DNA of 64,000 nt. Source: Calidifontibacter indicus (lineage in GTDB: Bacteria; Actinomycetota; Actinomycetes; Actinomycetales; Dermatophilaceae). The position numbers and the translations under genes were made by a program. Of this stretch, positions 51,777 to 61,666 are shown piece after piece; position 1 is the first letter of the stretch, and each line of letters starts with the position of its first letter. The notes beneath the pieces are model-generated. The model did no database searches. It saw nothing but the letters and a program-made list of their open reading frames with translations, and was not told the DNA's origin. The stretch spans positions 558,001 to 622,000 of the forward strand of contig NZ_QTUA01000001.1 in the NCBI RefSeq assembly GCF_003386865.1. Reading direction: 5' to 3'.

Positions 51777-54700
51777 CCCTCCACGTCCACCGCAGCGACC
51801 GGCCGGACCAACTCGCCGCGGGCCTGGCCGCGATGCTGCGCGACGCCCCCGCCGACGTCTTCAGCGCCGAGGTCGTCATCGTGCCCGCCCGCGGCGTCGA
51901 ACGCTGGCTCGGCCAACGGCTGTCGCACACCCTCGGTGCTTCCGACGCCAAGGACGACGGCATCTGTGCCGGTCTGCAGGTGCTCACCCCGGCGTCGCTG
52001 GTGGGTCTGTTGCTCTCGCGCGACCGCGACGACCCGTGGCACAGCGACCGGCTCGTGTGGGCCACCCTCGACGCGATCGACGACCTCTGCGGAACACCGG
52101 GATTCGAGGCGATCACCCGCCACCTCGGAGCGGGGGAGGAGATCACCGGCGACCCGGCCGCCGAGTGGGAGCGCAAGGCGCGTCAGGCGCGCCGCTACGT
52201 CGTGGCGCGGCGCATCGCCGGCTTGTTCGCGGCCTACGCCCGCGACCGTCCGCAGATGCTCGCCAAGTGGGAACGCGGCGACGCCACCGACGGCTACGGA
52301 CAGTCGCTGCCGCCCGACCTCACCTGGCAACCGCCGCTGTGGCGGCACGTCGTCGAGCTCACCCTCGACCGTCACCGGCTCGACGAGTCGGTCACCGAAC
52401 GCCACCACCGGGTCGTCCGTGGTCTCACCGACGGTTCGATCGATCCCGATCTGCCGCAACGGGTTTCGTTCTTCGGATACACCCGGTTCACCCGCGCCGA
52501 TCGCGAACTCATCCAGGCGCTCGCGACCACGCGTGACGTGCACCTGTGGCTGCCGCACCCCTCGCCGTCGCTGTGGGACGACATCGCCGCCGTCCGGCCC
52601 GCCGATGCCGTGCCCGCCCGGGTCGACGACGCCAGCGCGCTCACCGCCCGCAACCCGCTGCTGGCCACCCTCGCCCGCGACGTGCGCGAGCTCGAGCAGA
52701 ACCTCCTGTCGATGCAGCCGACCATCACGGCTCCGCACCCTTACGAGGAAACTGTCGAGAGTCGTCTTTCGTTGCTGCAGAGCGATATCCGACACAACCA
52801 AGGCCCTGACCCAGCCCGCGAGGGTGCCGCCGACGATCTCTCCTTCCAGGTGCACGCCTGCCACGGCCGACCGCGCCAGGTGGAGGTGCTGCGCGAGGTG
52901 CTCACCTGGATGCTCGCGGAGGGCCAGGGCGGCCTCCAACCCCGCGACATCGTCGTGATGTGCCCCGACATCGAGGCGTTCGCGCCGCTGCTGCAGGCCA
53001 CCTTCGGGCTCACCGCGGTCACCTCCGACGACGGCCCCGATGTGCACCCCCACCCCGGCCAGCAGCTGCGGCTGCAGTTGGCCGACCGTGCGCTCGGCGC
53101 CACCAACCCGTTGTTCGACCTCGCCCAGCGCCTCATCGCGATCGTCGCCGGACGCCTCACCGCCACCGAGGTGCTCGACCTCGCCGGTCACGAATCGGTG
53201 CGCCACCGTTTCGGATTCGACGACGACGCGCTCAGCCGCATCGGCACCTGGGTGGAGGAGGTCGACGTGCGGTGGGGGTTCGACGGCACCCACCGCGCTG
53301 AGTACGGCCTGCGTGGGTTCGAGGGCTACACCTGGACCCCGGCGATGGACCGGCTCGCGCTCGGCGTCGCGGTCGGCCGGGGCTCGGCCGGGGCCGCCAT
53401 CGACCATGCGCCGGTCGACGACATCGGCAGCCGCGAGGTCGAACTCGTCGGCCGCTTCCTCGAACTGCTCGAGCGCGTGAAGCGCGCCGCCGACGACGTG
53501 CGCGGACGCGGCGAGGTGCTCAAATCGGCCGACGGCAGCTTCCCGACCACGCAGTGGATGGCGTGGTTGAAGGACACCGTGCACGCCCTCGCCGACGTGC
53601 CGTTCGACGACCGGTGGCAGCTCGCCCAGATCGATCGCGAACTCGACGCCGTGGCGGCGGCCGCCGGCGATGTTTCGTTGCGACTCAGTGACATCCGCAT
53701 GCTGCTCGAGCAGCGCTGGGGTGGTCGCCCGAGCCGCTCCAACTTCCGCACCGGCGCGATCACGGTCTGCTCGATGGTGCCCATGCGGTCGGTGCCGCAC
53801 CAGGCGGTCGTGGTGCTCGGCCTCGACGACGGCCTCTACCCGCGCTCGCCGGTGATCGACGGCGACGACGTGCTCGCCCGCCGTCCGCACGTCGGTGAGC
53901 GCGACCTGCGCAGCGAAGACCGGCAGTTGCTGCTCGACGCGGTGATGGCCGCCGAGAAGTACTTCGTGGCGATCTACGCCGGGTTCGACGAGCGCAGCGG
54001 TGCGCGGCGACCGCCGGCCGTGCCGTTGCAGGAACTCATCGCGGTGGCCCGGCGCACCGACGCCGCGGCTTCCTGCGGGGCGGACGAAGCCGAGCTGCCG
54101 TTCGTCCGGCAGCACCCCCTGCAGGCCTTCGACGAACGCAACTTCACCGACGATGCGCCGATACCCGGCGGCACCTTCGACCGTCCCAGCCTCGACGGCG
54201 CGCTCGCGCTGCGCCGGTTCCGGGAGTCGCCGTCCGCGCCGCCGCCGTTCGTGCCCGGGCTGCTCGCGCCGCTCCCCTCGGACACGGTGACGATCGACGA
54301 GCTCACCGGCTTTCTGCACAACCCCGCCCGCGACTTCCTGCGCGGCCGACTCGGCATCTTCGTGCCCCGCGACGTCGACCCGATCGACGACTCCGTGCCG
54401 ATCGCGCTCGACTCGCTGCAGACCTGGCAGATCGGCGACCGGGCACTGCAGCAGGTGGTGCGTGGTGCCACCGTCGACGCCGCGCTGCAGCAGGAAGACC
54501 GGCGCGGCAGCTTCCCGCCCGGGTCGCTCGGCGCCAAAGCCCGCGCCGACGTGCAGTCCGACCTCACCGCGCTGGCCCGGGGCATCCACCGGCCCGACGA
54601 TCCGCCGGTGCGTTCGGTCGACATCAGGCTCGACCTGCAGACGACCGACGAAGCCGGCACGCCCGGCGGCGCCGTCCGTTTCACCGGTGTGGTCAGCGGA

Positions 54701-55189
54701 CTCTACGGCGACGAGCTGCGCCAGCACACCTTCTCCAGGGTCGGTGCGCGACAACTGATCTCGGCGTGGGTGCAACTGCTCGCGGTCGCCGCGACCGAGC
54801 CTGATCACGACCACCACGCCGTGCTCAACGGACGCAAAGGCACGATGCGGCTGCGGTCGCCGGGGGCGGCCGCGCCGCAGTTGCTCGCCGACCTGGCACA
54901 GCTGCGGGCGCTCGGCCAGCGGTACCCGATGGGGGTGCCGCCGAAGACCGCCTACGCCTTCACCAAGGGCAACCGGATCCGCCTGCTGCGCGGCGACCCC
55001 GCCGAGGCGCTGCTGCTGCAGTTCGCGCGCAATGACTGGGAGGGCGACCGCTTCGACGGCGAGAACGCCGACCCCTACTGGGTGAAGATCCTCGGCCGGG
55101 GCGCGCCGATCGACGACATCGCGGTCGCGCTGCGCCGGTTCGCCCGACGCATCTGGCTGCCCCTGCTGGAACACCTGGACGACGCATGA
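51773..55189 (+). CDS. recC: Exodeoxyribonuclease V subunit gamma (RecC)
   Basis: 1138 residues. N-terminal RecC landmark IVPARGVERWLGQRLSHTLG, then VTPASLVGLLLSRD, FFGYTRFTRADRELIQAL, HACHGRPRQVEVLREVLTWML, DIVVMCPDIEAFAPLLQATF, LGLDDGLYPR, and the C-terminal nuclease-like fold without catalytic residues. In RecBCD this subunit recognises Chi and splits the strands. The start is the ATG overlapping the preceding nuclease stop. Length is near E. coli RecC (1122). Overlaps recB by ATGA. Confidence 0.93.
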   Translation: MTLHVHRSDRPDQLAAGLAAMLRDAPADVFSAEVVIVPARGVERWLGQRLSHTLGASDAKDDGICAGLQVLTPASLVGLLLSRDRDDPWHSDRLVWATLDAIDDLCGTPGFEAITRHLGAGEEITGDPAAEWERKARQARRYVVARRIAGLFAAYARDRPQMLAKWERGDATDGYGQSLPPDLTWQPPLWRHVVELTLDRHRLDESVTERHHRVVRGLTDGSIDPDLPQRVSFFGYTRFTRADRELIQALATTRDVHLWLPHPSPSLWDDIAAVRPADAVPARVDDASALTARNPLLATLARDVRELEQNLLSMQPTITAPHPYEETVESRLSLLQSDIRHNQGPDPAREGAADDLSFQVHACHGRPRQVEVLREVLTWMLAEGQGGLQPRDIVVMCPDIEAFAPLLQATFGLTAVTSDDGPDVHPHPGQQLRLQLADRALGATNPLFDLAQRLIAIVAGRLTATEVLDLAGHESVRHRFGFDDDALSRIGTWVEEVDVRWGFDGTHRAEYGLRGFEGYTWTPAMDRLALGVAVGRGSAGAAIDHAPVDDIGSREVELVGRFLELLERVKRAADDVRGRGEVLKSADGSFPTTQWMAWLKDTVHALADVPFDDRWQLAQIDRELDAVAAAAGDVSLRLSDIRMLLEQRWGGRPSRSNFRTGAITVCSMVPMRSVPHQAVVVLGLDDGLYPRSPVIDGDDVLARRPHVGERDLRSEDRQLLLDAVMAAEKYFVAIYAGFDERSGARRPPAVPLQELIAVARRTDAAASCGADEAELPFVRQHPLQAFDERNFTDDAPIPGGTFDRPSLDGALALRRFRESPSAPPPFVPGLLAPLPSDTVTIDELTGFLHNPARDFLRGRLGIFVPRDVDPIDDSVPIALDSLQTWQIGDRALQQVVRGATVDAALQQEDRRGSFPPGSLGAKARADVQSDLTALARGIHRPDDPPVRSVDIRLDLQTTDEAGTPGGAVRFTGVVSGLYGDELRQHTFSRVGARQLISAWVQLLAVAATEPDHDHHAVLNGRKGTMRLRSPGAAAPQLLADLAQLRALGQRYPMGVPPKTAYAFTKGNRIRLLRGDPAEALLLQFARNDWEGDRFDGENADPYWVKILGRGAPIDDIAVALRRFARRIWLPLLEHLDDA

Positions 55190-58100
55190 ACCAGAACCAG
55201 ACCCCACCCGTGACCGACACCTTCGACATCACCGGCGACCTGCCGGCGTCCGGCGTCACCCTCATAGAGGCCAGCGCCGGCACCGGCAAGACCTGGACGG
55301 TGGCCGCGCTCGCCACCCGCTACGTCGCCGAACGCGGCATGCCGCTCGACCAGCTGTTGGTCGTCACTTTCAGTCGGGCCGCCAGCCAGGAACTGCGCGA
55401 ACGGGTGCGCGCACGGCTGGAGGAAACCCTCACCCTGCTCGAGTCGGGTGACCCCAGCGACGACCCGCTCGTGGCCCACCTACGCGACTGCGACACAAAT
55501 GAATTGGCGCTCCGAGTGCGGCGTCTGCGCGCGGCGGTCGCCGACTTCGACACCGCGACGATCGCCACCATCCACCAGTTCTGCCACTACGTGCTGCGCG
55601 GCCTGGGCGTCGCGGGCGACTCCGATCCGGGCGCGACGCTCGCCGAAGACCTGGCCGACCTGCAGGAAGACGTGATCGACGACCTCTTCCTCGCCACCCA
55701 CCTCGCCGATCCGTCCGGCACCCCGGCCCACGACGTCGTCCGCAAAGACAGTCGGCACGCACTGGCGAACCCCGGCGCGGTGCTGCACCCGCACAATGCG
55801 GCGGGTGCCCTCGGCCCGCGCCTGGCGTTGGTGCGGCGGGTGCTGGAGGAGTTCCGGCGACGCAAACGGCGGGCGTCGGTGCTCTCCTACGACGACCTGC
55901 TCGAACAACTCGCCGCCGCGCTCGAAGACGAGCACGGGCCGGCCCGGCAACGCATGCGCGACCGCTGGTCGGTGGTGCTCGTCGACGAGTTCCAGGACAC
56001 CGATCCGGTGCAGTGGCAGGTGTTTTCGCGCGCCTTCGCCCACCCCGACATCTCGCTGCTGCTCATCGGCGACCCCAAGCAGGCGATCTACGCCTTCCGC
56101 GGCGGCGACATCCACACCTACCTGCAGGCGGCCGCGACGGCCGACCGGCGCACCTCGCTGCCCACCAACTTCCGCAGCGACGAACCGCTGGTGCGTTCGC
56201 TGCAGACCCTGATGAACGGTGTGGCACTGTCCGAGGGCATCGTCGTGCACCCCGTCACCGCCCACCACCAGGGTCACCGGCTGGCCGGCGCCCCCGACAA
56301 CACCCCGATCCGACTGCGCGCCTGGCCGATGCACGACGGTGACCGCCAGCCCGGCATCGGCGATGTGCGCGCCCAGATCTACCCCGACGTCGCCGACGAC
56401 ATCCAGCGGTTGCTGGCGTCCGGCGCAACCCTCGACGGCCGACCCGTGCAACCGCACGACATCGCGGTGCTGTGCCACTTCACCAAAGACCTCGCCGGCA
56501 TCCGGAAGGAGTTGCAGCACAGGGGGATCCCCTCGGTGCTCGGCTCCAACGAGTCGGTGCTGCGCACCCCCGCGGCCGAGGCCTGGCTCGAACTCCTGAT
56601 GGCGTTGGAGCAGCCGCACCGCCCCGAACGCGTGCGCCTCGCGGCACTCACCCCGTTCATCGGCCTCACCGCGGCCGAGCTCGACGAGCAGGGCGAAGCC
56701 GGCGTCGAAACCGTTGCGGCCCAGATCCGTTCGCTGATCAGTGCGTTCCACCGCGGCGGCGTGGCCGGGGTGCTCGACGTCGCCCGCAGCCACGGCCTCG
56801 CACAACGCTTGCTCGGCCGCCTCGGCGGTGAACGCGAACTCACCGACATCGAGCACTGCGCCCAGGTGCTGCAGGAGCAGGTGCTCGGTGGCACGACCGG
56901 GCTCGCGTCGCTGGTCGCGTGGATGATGAAGCAGGCGGCCGACGACGCGATCGCCCCCGCCGACTCGCGCATCCTGCGGCTCGACTCCGACGCGCTCGCG
57001 GTCACCTTGTCGACGATCCACTCCAGCAAGGGGCTGCAGTACCCGATCGTCTACGCGCCGTTCCTGTTCAACAACTGGCTGTCCGACAAGGAGCACGCGG
57101 TGATCGTGCACCGCGACGGACGCCGCGTGCTCTCCTTCGACCCCGCCGACCTCGGCGGTGCCGAGCGGCGAGCCGACGACCTCGGCGAACACATGCGGCT
57201 CAGCTACGTGGCGATGACCCGGGCCCAGTCGCAGCTGGTGCTGTGGTGGGCGCCCAGCTACGACAGCCGCAACGCCGGGCTGCACCGGCTGCTGTTCGGG
57301 CAGACCGACTCACCCGAAGCGCTCGACACGCTGCTCCAGGAGCGCACCGACCGACCGCACCTCGCCCCGGCCATCGCCATCCCCGACCCGTTGCCGAAAC
57401 CGTCGCCCGCGTCGATCAACCGCACGCTGCAGGTCTGGACCGACCATGACACCTTCAGCCTGGCCGAGATCGGGTCTGGTGACGCGCCGGCGAAGGCGGA
57501 GGTGGTGCGTGCCACCAGCCGCCTCGCAGCCCGTTCGTTCGACCCGTCCGTGATCGACCGAGCCTGGCGCCGCACGTCCTACTCGGGTCTGTCGGCCGCG
57601 CACGAACTCGCGGCCGCCGACCACTCCGAGCCCGAGGACGACGTGCTCGGCCGCGCCGACGAGGAGGCCGTCACGATCACCGCACCCGCGCAGACCGGCG
57701 ACCCGGCGCTCGCCGCGCCGTCGCCGATGGCCGATCAACCCGTGGGCGCGACCTTCGGTTCGTTGGTGCACGGCGTGCTCGAACATGCCGACCTGCAGGC
57801 GTCCGACCTGCGCGCCCATCTCGCCGAGCAGGTGCGCGAACAGTTGGTGCAATGGCCGGTGGAGGTGAGCGTCCAACTGCTCGCCGATGCGCTCCATGCG
57901 GTCTGCACCACGCCGTTGGGCGTCGACGACGACGCGCCCCGGCTGGCCGACATCCTCGGCACCGATCGCTTCGCCGAGATGGACTTCGAACTCCCGCTCG
58001 CCGGTGGCGACCGACCGCACGGACGCCCGGTGCTGGGTGACATGGCCGACGTGCTCGACGCCCGGCTCGCCGCCGACGACCCGCTGCGGCCCTTCGCGGC

Positions 58101-58530
58101 CGCGCTGCGCGACGAGTCGTACGGCGCACAGACCCTCCTGGGCTACCTCACCGGTTCGGTCGACCTCACCTTCCGGCACGACGGCCGCTACTACGTCGTC
58201 GACTACAAGACCAACTGGCTCGGTCTGCCCGGCGAACCGCTCACGCTGGCCGACTACACCCCGTCGCGGCTCGCCGCGGCGATGAACGGATCCTCCTACC
58301 CGTTGCAGGCGATCCTGTATTCCGTGGTGCTGCACCGGTATCTGCGCTGGCGGCTGCCCGGCTACGACCCGGCGGAGCACTTCGGCGGTGTCATGTACCT
58401 CTACCTGCGCGGCATGGCCGGGCCCGACACCCCGGTGGTCGAGGGCGGGCGCTGCGGCATCTTCTCCTGGCAACCGCCCGCGGGGCTGCTCGACGAACTG
58501 TCCGACCTGCTCGACGGAGGTGGGCGATGA
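55186..58530 (+). CDS. recB: Exodeoxyribonuclease V subunit beta (RecB)
   Basis: 1114 residues. UvrD-type helicase motifs: Walker A ASAGTGKTW (29-37), TFSRAASQELRERV (Ia), VLVDEFQDTDPVQWQVF (II), GDPKQAIYAFRGGDI (III), LPTNFRSD, STIHSSKGLQYPIVY (V) and LSYVAMTRAQSQLVLWW (VI). C-terminal nuclease domain with FGSLVHGVLEH, MDFELPLAG and YYVVDYKTNWLG (D-Y-K). All motifs intact, so an active 3'-5' helicase and nuclease is expected. Acts on double-strand ends in recombination repair and foreign-DNA degradation. Confidence 0.96.
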   Translation: MNQNQTPPVTDTFDITGDLPASGVTLIEASAGTGKTWTVAALATRYVAERGMPLDQLLVVTFSRAASQELRERVRARLEETLTLLESGDPSDDPLVAHLRDCDTNELALRVRRLRAAVADFDTATIATIHQFCHYVLRGLGVAGDSDPGATLAEDLADLQEDVIDDLFLATHLADPSGTPAHDVVRKDSRHALANPGAVLHPHNAAGALGPRLALVRRVLEEFRRRKRRASVLSYDDLLEQLAAALEDEHGPARQRMRDRWSVVLVDEFQDTDPVQWQVFSRAFAHPDISLLLIGDPKQAIYAFRGGDIHTYLQAAATADRRTSLPTNFRSDEPLVRSLQTLMNGVALSEGIVVHPVTAHHQGHRLAGAPDNTPIRLRAWPMHDGDRQPGIGDVRAQIYPDVADDIQRLLASGATLDGRPVQPHDIAVLCHFTKDLAGIRKELQHRGIPSVLGSNESVLRTPAAEAWLELLMALEQPHRPERVRLAALTPFIGLTAAELDEQGEAGVETVAAQIRSLISAFHRGGVAGVLDVARSHGLAQRLLGRLGGERELTDIEHCAQVLQEQVLGGTTGLASLVAWMMKQAADDAIAPADSRILRLDSDALAVTLSTIHSSKGLQYPIVYAPFLFNNWLSDKEHAVIVHRDGRRVLSFDPADLGGAERRADDLGEHMRLSYVAMTRAQSQLVLWWAPSYDSRNAGLHRLLFGQTDSPEALDTLLQERTDRPHLAPAIAIPDPLPKPSPASINRTLQVWTDHDTFSLAEIGSGDAPAKAEVVRATSRLAARSFDPSVIDRAWRRTSYSGLSAAHELAAADHSEPEDDVLGRADEEAVTITAPAQTGDPALAAPSPMADQPVGATFGSLVHGVLEHADLQASDLRAHLAEQVREQLVQWPVEVSVQLLADALHAVCTTPLGVDDDAPRLADILGTDRFAEMDFELPLAGGDRPHGRPVLGDMADVLDARLAADDPLRPFAAALRDESYGAQTLLGYLTGSVDLTFRHDGRYYVVDYKTNWLGLPGEPLTLADYTPSRLAAAMNGSSYPLQAILYSVVLHRYLRWRLPGYDPAEHFGGVMYLYLRGMAGPDTPVVEGGRCGIFSWQPPAGLLDELSDLLDGGGR

Positions 58531-60311
58531 GCACCGAAACCAGCGACACCACCCTCGCGGCGGTCAGCCGTAACGCCACTGGACGTCTCGCCACCCTCAA
58601 CCGGGCCGGCATCCTCGACGGCAGCGACTGCATCGCCACCGCGCGGGTCTGCGGCACGGTCGGGGAGGGCGTCGAGTCGGACGCCGCGCTGGCGTTGGCG
58701 TTCACGGTGCGTGCCGTGCGGGAAGGGTCGACCGCGCTCGACCTCGCCGATGTGGCAACGATCAGCACGGCCGATGAGACCGCCGACGAGGACGGCGGCG
58801 ACCTCGGTGAAGGCGACCTCGGGGAGATCGACAGCCTCGACCCCGCGACCGTCGCCGATCTGGTGGAGTTGCCCGAGATCCAGGCATGGCGTGGCGCGCT
58901 GGCCACGAGTCCACTGTTGCGCGACCAGGTGCTGCATCTCGACCTCGACCTCGTCTACCTCGATCGGTACCTGCTCGACGAGCGGCGCATCGCGGCCGCC
59001 CTCACCGAGCGTGACCCGGCGCAGCTGCCACCGGTCGACCCGGTCGCGGTCGATGCCGACCTCGCCGGCAGCGAACTCAACGACGAGCAGCAGGCGGCGG
59101 TGCGGTCGGTGGCCACCCGGCCGGTCACCGTGCTCACCGGTGGTCCCGGCATGGGCAAGACCCACGCGATCGGGCAGGTGCTGCGCACGATGGCGCGGGC
59201 CTCCGGCGGGGCGTTGCGCATCGGTCTCGCGGCGCCGACCGGCAAGGCGGCCGCGCGGATGAACGAGGCACTCGGGGCGTTGACCGACGACGGCACGGTG
59301 CGGCCCGGCGTCACCCTGCACCGGTTGCTCGGACCGCTGCCCGGCACCAACCTGCGGTTCAAGCACGGCACCGGCAACCCGTTGCCCTACGACCTGGTGG
59401 TCGTCGACGAGGCGTCGATGGTGTCGCTCAACCTGATGGCGCGGCTGTGCGAGGCGTTACCGGCCACCGCGCGGCTGCTGCTCGTCGGCGACCCCGACCA
59501 GTTGGCGTCGGTCGAGGCGGGCTCGGTGCTCGCCGATGTCGTTGCGGGGCTGGCCGATTCGGGCGCCGTGGTGCGCCTCGTGCGCGACTACCGGATGGGT
59601 GACGACCGTGCCCTGCTCGCCGCGGCCTTCCGATCCGGTGAGCCGGCGCGGGTGTGTGCGGTGATCGCCGAGGCGAGCACCGGCGTCCGTCTGATCGAGA
59701 CCGATGCGCCGACGATGGACGACCTGCCGCAGGTGCTCGACCACGCGCTCGCCCTGCGCGAGGCGGCGGCCCGCGGCGACCTCGCCGGGGCGCTCGACCG
59801 GCTCGGACGGCTGCGCCTGCTGTGCGCTCACCGGGACGGTCCGCATGGCGCGACCCACTGGAACCGGCTCGTCGAGCAGGAGCTCGCCAAGCATGTGCCC
59901 GACGTGCGCCCGAACAGCATGTACATCGGTCGGCCGCTGCTGGTCACCCGCAACGATCACGGGCTCGGACTCAACAACGGCGACGCCGGCGTCGTCGTGC
60001 ACACCCCCGACGGGCTGCGCGCGGTGATCGAGACCGGGCGCGGCCCCGAGTTGCACCCGCCGTGGCGGCTGTCGGACGTCGAGACCATGCACGCGATGAC
60101 GGTGCACAAGGCGCAGGGCAGCCAGGCCGACGAGATCGTCGTGATCGTGCCGCCGATCGAGTCGAAGCTGCTCACTCGCGAGCTCGTCTACACCGCGGTC
60201 ACCCGCCCGCAACGGCAGCTCACGCTCGTCGGGTCGATGGCCGCCGTCGAGCAGGCGGTCGCCACACCGGCCCGGCGCACCTCGGGGCTGCGGCAACGCC
60301 TGCACGGCTGA
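58527..60311 (+). CDS. recD: Exodeoxyribonuclease V subunit alpha (RecD)
   Basis: 594 residues, SF1B 5'-3' helicase. N-terminal domain (GRLATLNRAGILDGSD, ALAFTVRAVREGST) followed by helicase motifs: Walker A GGPGMGKTHAI (about 204), VVDEASMVS (II), GDPDQLASVEAGSVLADV (III), RDYRMG (IV), and HKAQGSQADEIVVIVP with YTAVTRPQRQLTLVG (V/VI). ATGA overlap with recB. The order recC-recB-recD differs from enterobacteria (recC-ptrA-recB-recD); the protease gene is absent. Confidence 0.95.
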   Translation: MSTETSDTTLAAVSRNATGRLATLNRAGILDGSDCIATARVCGTVGEGVESDAALALAFTVRAVREGSTALDLADVATISTADETADEDGGDLGEGDLGEIDSLDPATVADLVELPEIQAWRGALATSPLLRDQVLHLDLDLVYLDRYLLDERRIAAALTERDPAQLPPVDPVAVDADLAGSELNDEQQAAVRSVATRPVTVLTGGPGMGKTHAIGQVLRTMARASGGALRIGLAAPTGKAAARMNEALGALTDDGTVRPGVTLHRLLGPLPGTNLRFKHGTGNPLPYDLVVVDEASMVSLNLMARLCEALPATARLLLVGDPDQLASVEAGSVLADVVAGLADSGAVVRLVRDYRMGDDRALLAAAFRSGEPARVCAVIAEASTGVRLIETDAPTMDDLPQVLDHALALREAAARGDLAGALDRLGRLRLLCAHRDGPHGATHWNRLVEQELAKHVPDVRPNSMYIGRPLLVTRNDHGLGLNNGDAGVVVHTPDGLRAVIETGRGPELHPPWRLSDVETMHAMTVHKAQGSQADEIVVIVPPIESKLLTRELVYTAVTRPQRQLTLVGSMAAVEQAVATPARRTSGLRQRLHG

Positions 60312-60332
60312 CTCGTTTTGGTCACCGCAACA

Positions 60333-60338
60333 TATAGT
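60333..60338 (+). promoter_or_regulatory. -10 hexamer for leaderless Nudix regulator gene
   Basis: TATAGT ends seven bases before the ATG at 60346. The -35 region is weak (TTTTGG is too close). Confidence 0.5.
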
Positions 60339-60345
60339 GGTGGTC

Positions 60346-61023
60346 ATGGATCGCCTCACCGCCTGGATCGCCGCCGACGTCGTCGCGCTCACCCTGCGCG
60401 ACGGCGAACTCCACGTCGCGCTGGTGAAGCGCAAGGCGCGCGCCGCCCGCGGACGGTGGGCACTGCCCGGCGGGTTTCTGCTCGAGGGTGAGTCGGCCGA
60501 GGCCGCGGCCTATCGCGAACTCGCCGAGGAGGTCGGGCTGCGGCGGCGCGACGTACGGCTCGAACAGCTCGCCAGTTACACCGCCCCCAAGCGCGACACC
60601 GAACACCCCAAGCGGGTGATCTCGATCGCCTACCTCGCCCTTGCCGCCGACCTGCCCGACACCGTGCCCGGCACCGACGCCGACGAGGCCGAATGGGTGC
60701 CGGTCGAGGCGGCCCTCGGCCGCAGACTGGCCTTCGACCACGCGCAGATCCTGCGCGACGGCATCGAACGAGCCCGCAGCAAACTCGAATACGCCACGAT
60801 CGCAACGGCATTCCTGCCACCGGAGTTCACCATGAGCGAGCTGCGTGGCGTCTACGAGGCGGTCTGGGGCGTGCGCCTCGACCCGGCCAACTTCAATCGC
60901 AAGGTGATCGGCACCGACGGGTTCGTCGTCGACACCGGAGAGCAGCGGCGCGGTCGCGGGCGGCCCGCGGCGATCTACCGGGTCGGCGACGCCACCCGGC
61001 TCAACCCGCCCCTCACTCGCTGA
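60346..61023 (+). CDS. Nudix hydrolase / winged-helix regulator, NrtR-like
   Basis: 225 residues. An N-terminal Nudix domain with an intact Nudix box (GFLLEGESAEAAAYRELAEEVGL: G-x5-E-x7-RE-L-x-EE-x-G-L) is followed by a C-terminal winged helix (FTMSELRGVYEAVWGVRLDP, NFNRKVIGTDGFV, RRGRGRPAAIYRVG), the arrangement of NrtR repressors that sense ADP-ribose and control NAD genes. In several NrtR the Nudix box is degenerate; here it is complete, so hydrolase activity is possible. The ATG at 60346 is favoured over GTG 60337 by the TATAGT spacing. No NAD biosynthetic gene is next to it; the next gene is cysteine dioxygenase. Confidence 0.87.
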   Translation: MDRLTAWIAADVVALTLRDGELHVALVKRKARAARGRWALPGGFLLEGESAEAAAYRELAEEVGLRRRDVRLEQLASYTAPKRDTEHPKRVISIAYLALAADLPDTVPGTDADEAEWVPVEAALGRRLAFDHAQILRDGIERARSKLEYATIATAFLPPEFTMSELRGVYEAVWGVRLDPANFNRKVIGTDGFVVDTGEQRRGRGRPAAIYRVGDATRLNPPLTR

Positions 61024-61141
61024 GCCGCCCGCCGAGCCGCGCCGCTTCGGCGACAAGGAGTTACCTCGGCACGTTCAGCCGAGATCGTCCGCGAGGAGGT
61101 CGACGACTACGGCGAGTGCATCCAACAAGCATTACCGATGG

Positions 61142-61170
61142 TTGGCAAAACCAAAACATAAGGTTATGGT
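61142..61170 (+). promoter_or_regulatory. SigA-type promoter of cysteine dioxygenase
   Basis: TTGGCA (61142-61147) and TATGGT (61165-61170) with exactly 17 bp between them. The -10 ends seven bases before the ATG at 61178, so the transcript should begin at or next to the start codon. The segment AACCAAAACATAAGGTTATGGTT across the promoter is an imperfect dyad and a possible operator; it is written here as two half sites, AACCAAAAC and GTTATGGTT. Confidence 0.7.
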
Positions 61171-61177
61171 TTCGCTC

Positions 61178-61666
61178 ATGACTGCCACCACCGCCGTCCG
61201 CACGTTGTCCGAGACCGAGTTGGTCGACCTCGTCCGCCGGGTTGCCGCCGATCGCAGCTGCTGGGAGCAGCACGTCGACTTCACCGGCGCGCAGCGGCAC
61301 TGGGCCAAGATCGAGGTGCCCGAGGGCGTCGACGTCTGGGTCATCTCCTGGCAGACCTTCCAGTCGACCGACCTGCACAGTCACGGCGACGCCACCGCCG
61401 CCTTCGCCGCGGTGCAGGGCACGATCACCGAGATCCGGGTGGACGACCTCGGACGCCTGATGCCGCGCAAGTTCTCGCCCGGCGTCGTGCAGGTGGTGCG
61501 TCCGGGAGAGATCCACGACGTGCGCAACGAGGTCGTCGAGCCGGCCGTGACCATCCACGCGTACAGCCCCCGCCTCACCGAGATGTATTACTACAACTGG
61601 GACAACCGCACCGTCACCCTCGACCGCATCGAGCGCTCGGACGGCGCCCAGGCCCGCGAGTGGTGA
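61178..61666 (+). CDS. Cysteine dioxygenase family protein
   Basis: 162 residues, cupin fold. Iron ligands in TDLHSHGDATAAFAAVQG (His-x-His) and GEIHDVRNEV (His), and the catalytic Tyr in IHAYSPRLTEMYYYNWD. It oxidises cysteine to cysteine sulfinate, or a related thiol. The frame opens at 61142 but the promoter overlaps that part, so the ATG at 61178 is the start. GTGA overlap with the rhodanese gene. The pair suggests a small thiol catabolism or sulfur-transfer operon. Confidence 0.9.
   Translation: MTATTAVRTLSETELVDLVRRVAADRSCWEQHVDFTGAQRHWAKIEVPEGVDVWVISWQTFQSTDLHSHGDATAAFAAVQGTITEIRVDDLGRLMPRKFSPGVVQVVRPGEIHDVRNEVVEPAVTIHAYSPRLTEMYYYNWDNRTVTLDRIERSDGAQAREW

Noticed and set aside
61142-61177. 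Earlier start for cysteine dioxygenase adding 12 residues
   Set aside because: The extra codons coincide with a well-formed promoter (TTGGCA-17-TATGGT).
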